DNA from: Pseudomonadota bacterium | GTDB lineage: Bacteria; Pseudomonadota; Gammaproteobacteria; Xanthomonadales; Xanthomonadaceae | Direction: 5' to 3' | Assembly (NCBI GenBank): GCA_023388715.1 | Contig: JAEWFT010000046.1 | Coordinates: 1-16,514 of the forward strand | Length of the DNA stretch: 16,514 nt | Part shown: in pieces, positions 15,721 to 16,514 of the stretch | Position numbering within the stretch: position 1 is the stretch's first letter | How the letters are laid out: each line of letters starts with the position of its first letter | Position numbers and translations under genes: made by a program | The notes under the pieces: model-generated | What the model saw: the letters and a program-made list of their open reading frames with translations, nothing else | The model's database searches: none | What the model was told of the DNA's origin: nothing

Positions 15721-16341
15721 ATGCGTGGTTCCACCTTCGTGCGCGGTCTGTTGCTGGCGCTGGCGGTGCTGTTGCTCAGCGGCTGCGGTTACAACCAGAT
15801 CCAGACCAAGGACGAGGCCGTGGGCGCCGCATGGTCGGAGGTGCTCAACGAATACAAGCGCCGGGCCGACCTGATCCCGAACCTGGTCAACACGGTCAAG
15901 GGCTATGCCGCCCACGAGCAGGGCGTGCTGACCGCGGTGACCGAGGCGCGCGCCAAGGTCAGCAACATCCAGGTCAATGCCGACGACCCGGCGTCGCTGG
16001 CGCAGTTCCAGGCCGCGCAGGGCGAGCTCTCCGGCGCGCTGAGCCGGTTGCTGGTGACGGTCGAGAACTACCCGAACCTCAAGGCCGACCAGGGCTTCCT
16101 GGGGCTGCAGACCCAGCTGGAAGGCAGCGAGAACCGCATCACCGTTGCGCGCGGCCGCTACATCAAGGCGGTGCAGGACTACAACACCTACATCCGCCAG
16201 TTCCCGGTCAACCTGACCGCGATGGTGTTCGGCCACAAGGCCAAGCCGAACTTCACGGTCGAGAACGAGCGCGCGATCCAGGACGCCCCGACCGTGGACT
16301 TCAACACCGCGCCGGCCCCGCCGCCTGCGCCGGCCGGCTGA
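15721..16341 (+). CDS. lemA: LemA family lipoprotein
   Basis: This 206-residue LemA-family protein is predicted to be a lipoprotein: a basic N-terminus, a Leu-rich helix and the lipobox L-S-G-C with Cys22. The helical core has the family motifs Y-N-Q-I-Q-T-K-D-E-A-V-x-A-A-W-S-E-V, Y-K-R-R-A-D-L-I-P-N-L-V-N-T-V-K-G-Y-A (about 45-63), E-N-Y-P-N-L-K-A-D and E-N-R-I-T-V-A-R-x-R-Y-I-K-A-V-Q-D-Y-N. A Pro/Ala-rich tail ends the protein. In many bacteria lemA is followed by one or two TPM-domain genes, as seems true here (16-bp gap). Its molecular role is not settled; an envelope function is likely. Confidence 0.94.
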   Translation: MRGSTFVRGLLLALAVLLLSGCGYNQIQTKDEAVGAAWSEVLNEYKRRADLIPNLVNTVKGYAAHEQGVLTAVTEARAKVSNIQVNADDPASLAQFQAAQGELSGALSRLLVTVENYPNLKADQGFLGLQTQLEGSENRITVARGRYIKAVQDYNTYIRQFPVNLTAMVFGHKAKPNFTVENERAIQDAPTVDFNTAPAPPPAPAG

Positions 16342-16357
16342 CCACGGGCCTTCCGGC

Positions 16358-16514
16358 ATGATCCGGCGGTTCGCCAGCGGCGCGCTGCTGGCCCTCCTGC
16401 TGCTGGCGCTGCCCTGCGCGCACGCGCAGCAGCGCGAGAGCCTGCCGGTGTTGCTGCCGGGCTCGCAGCAGCCGGCGCAGGTCCCGGCGCCCACGCCTCC
16501 GGCCAGTGCGCCGG
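16358..16514 (+). CDS. Exported protein, probably TPM-domain (YgcG-like) partner of LemA (3' partial)
   Basis: The frame opens at ATG 16358 and runs off the right edge (52 codons seen). It starts with a clear signal peptide: M-I-R-R, a Leu/Ala-rich core and a likely cleavage after A-H-A (residue 23). A Pro/Gln/Ala-rich stretch with repeated Q-Q-P-A and P-A-P-T-P-P follows, as a linker. No TPM domain is visible yet. The assignment is inferred from its place right after lemA, where such genes usually lie. Confidence 0.6.
   Translation, partial: MIRRFASGALLALLLLALPCAHAQQRESLPVLLPGSQQPAQVPAPTPPASAP

Overview
The window is about 16.5 kb of very GC-rich, gene-dense chromosome. The gene set and order (type IV pilus Chp chemosensory genes, then rsmE-bioA, nudE-cysQ-mazG, a two-component system with a MacAB-type exporter, dgkA, a TerC-family gene and lemA) and the protein sequences fit a gammaproteobacterium of the Xanthomonadaceae, most like Lysobacter or Luteimonas. 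This assignment rests on recognition, not a database search. I see no tRNA, rRNA, CRISPR array, insertion sequence or phage gene, and no gap longer than about 180 bp between genes.

Region 1 (1-4258, + strand) is the 3' part of a Chp pilus-chemosensory operon. It holds a ChpA/PilL hybrid kinase cut by the left edge, a ChpB-like CheB homologue overlapping it by 4 bp, and a ChpC CheW-like adaptor. The visible 5' end of chpA is a 15-bp tandem repeat encoding an E-R-L-E-A pentapeptide array. The ChpB-like protein has lost all three methylesterase catalytic residues and the receiver phosphorylation residues, so it looks like a pseudoenzyme.

Region 2 (4260-6400, - strand) is bioA-rsmE, overlapping by 10 bp and converging on chpC with a 1-bp gap. 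Region 3 (6430-8901, + strand) is a tightly coupled nudE-cysQ-mazG-DUF962 operon. Its first three products remove toxic or damaged nucleotides (ADP-ribose/NADH-type compounds, pAp, abnormal NTPs). A good candidate intrinsic terminator follows at 8911-8947.

Region 4 (9009-14324, + strand) is an OmpR-type response regulator, a short-loop membrane histidine kinase, a MacA-like adaptor, and a MacB transporter split into separate ATPase and permease genes. The adaptor carries an extra domain of about 140 residues, rich in Gln and Met and resembling Spy/CpxP (LTxxQ) proteins. The likely logic is envelope stress sensing that drives a TolC-dependent exporter; no TolC gene is visible here.

Region 5 (14458-16514, + strand) carries dgkA, a TerC-family membrane protein, lemA, and the start of an exported protein that is probably a TPM-domain (YgcG-like) partner of LemA. 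The dgkA start overlaps a possible 23-codon leader ORF.

The three observations most worth follow-up are the Spy-like insertion in the MacA adaptor, the degenerate ChpB, and the pentapeptide-repeat helix in ChpA.
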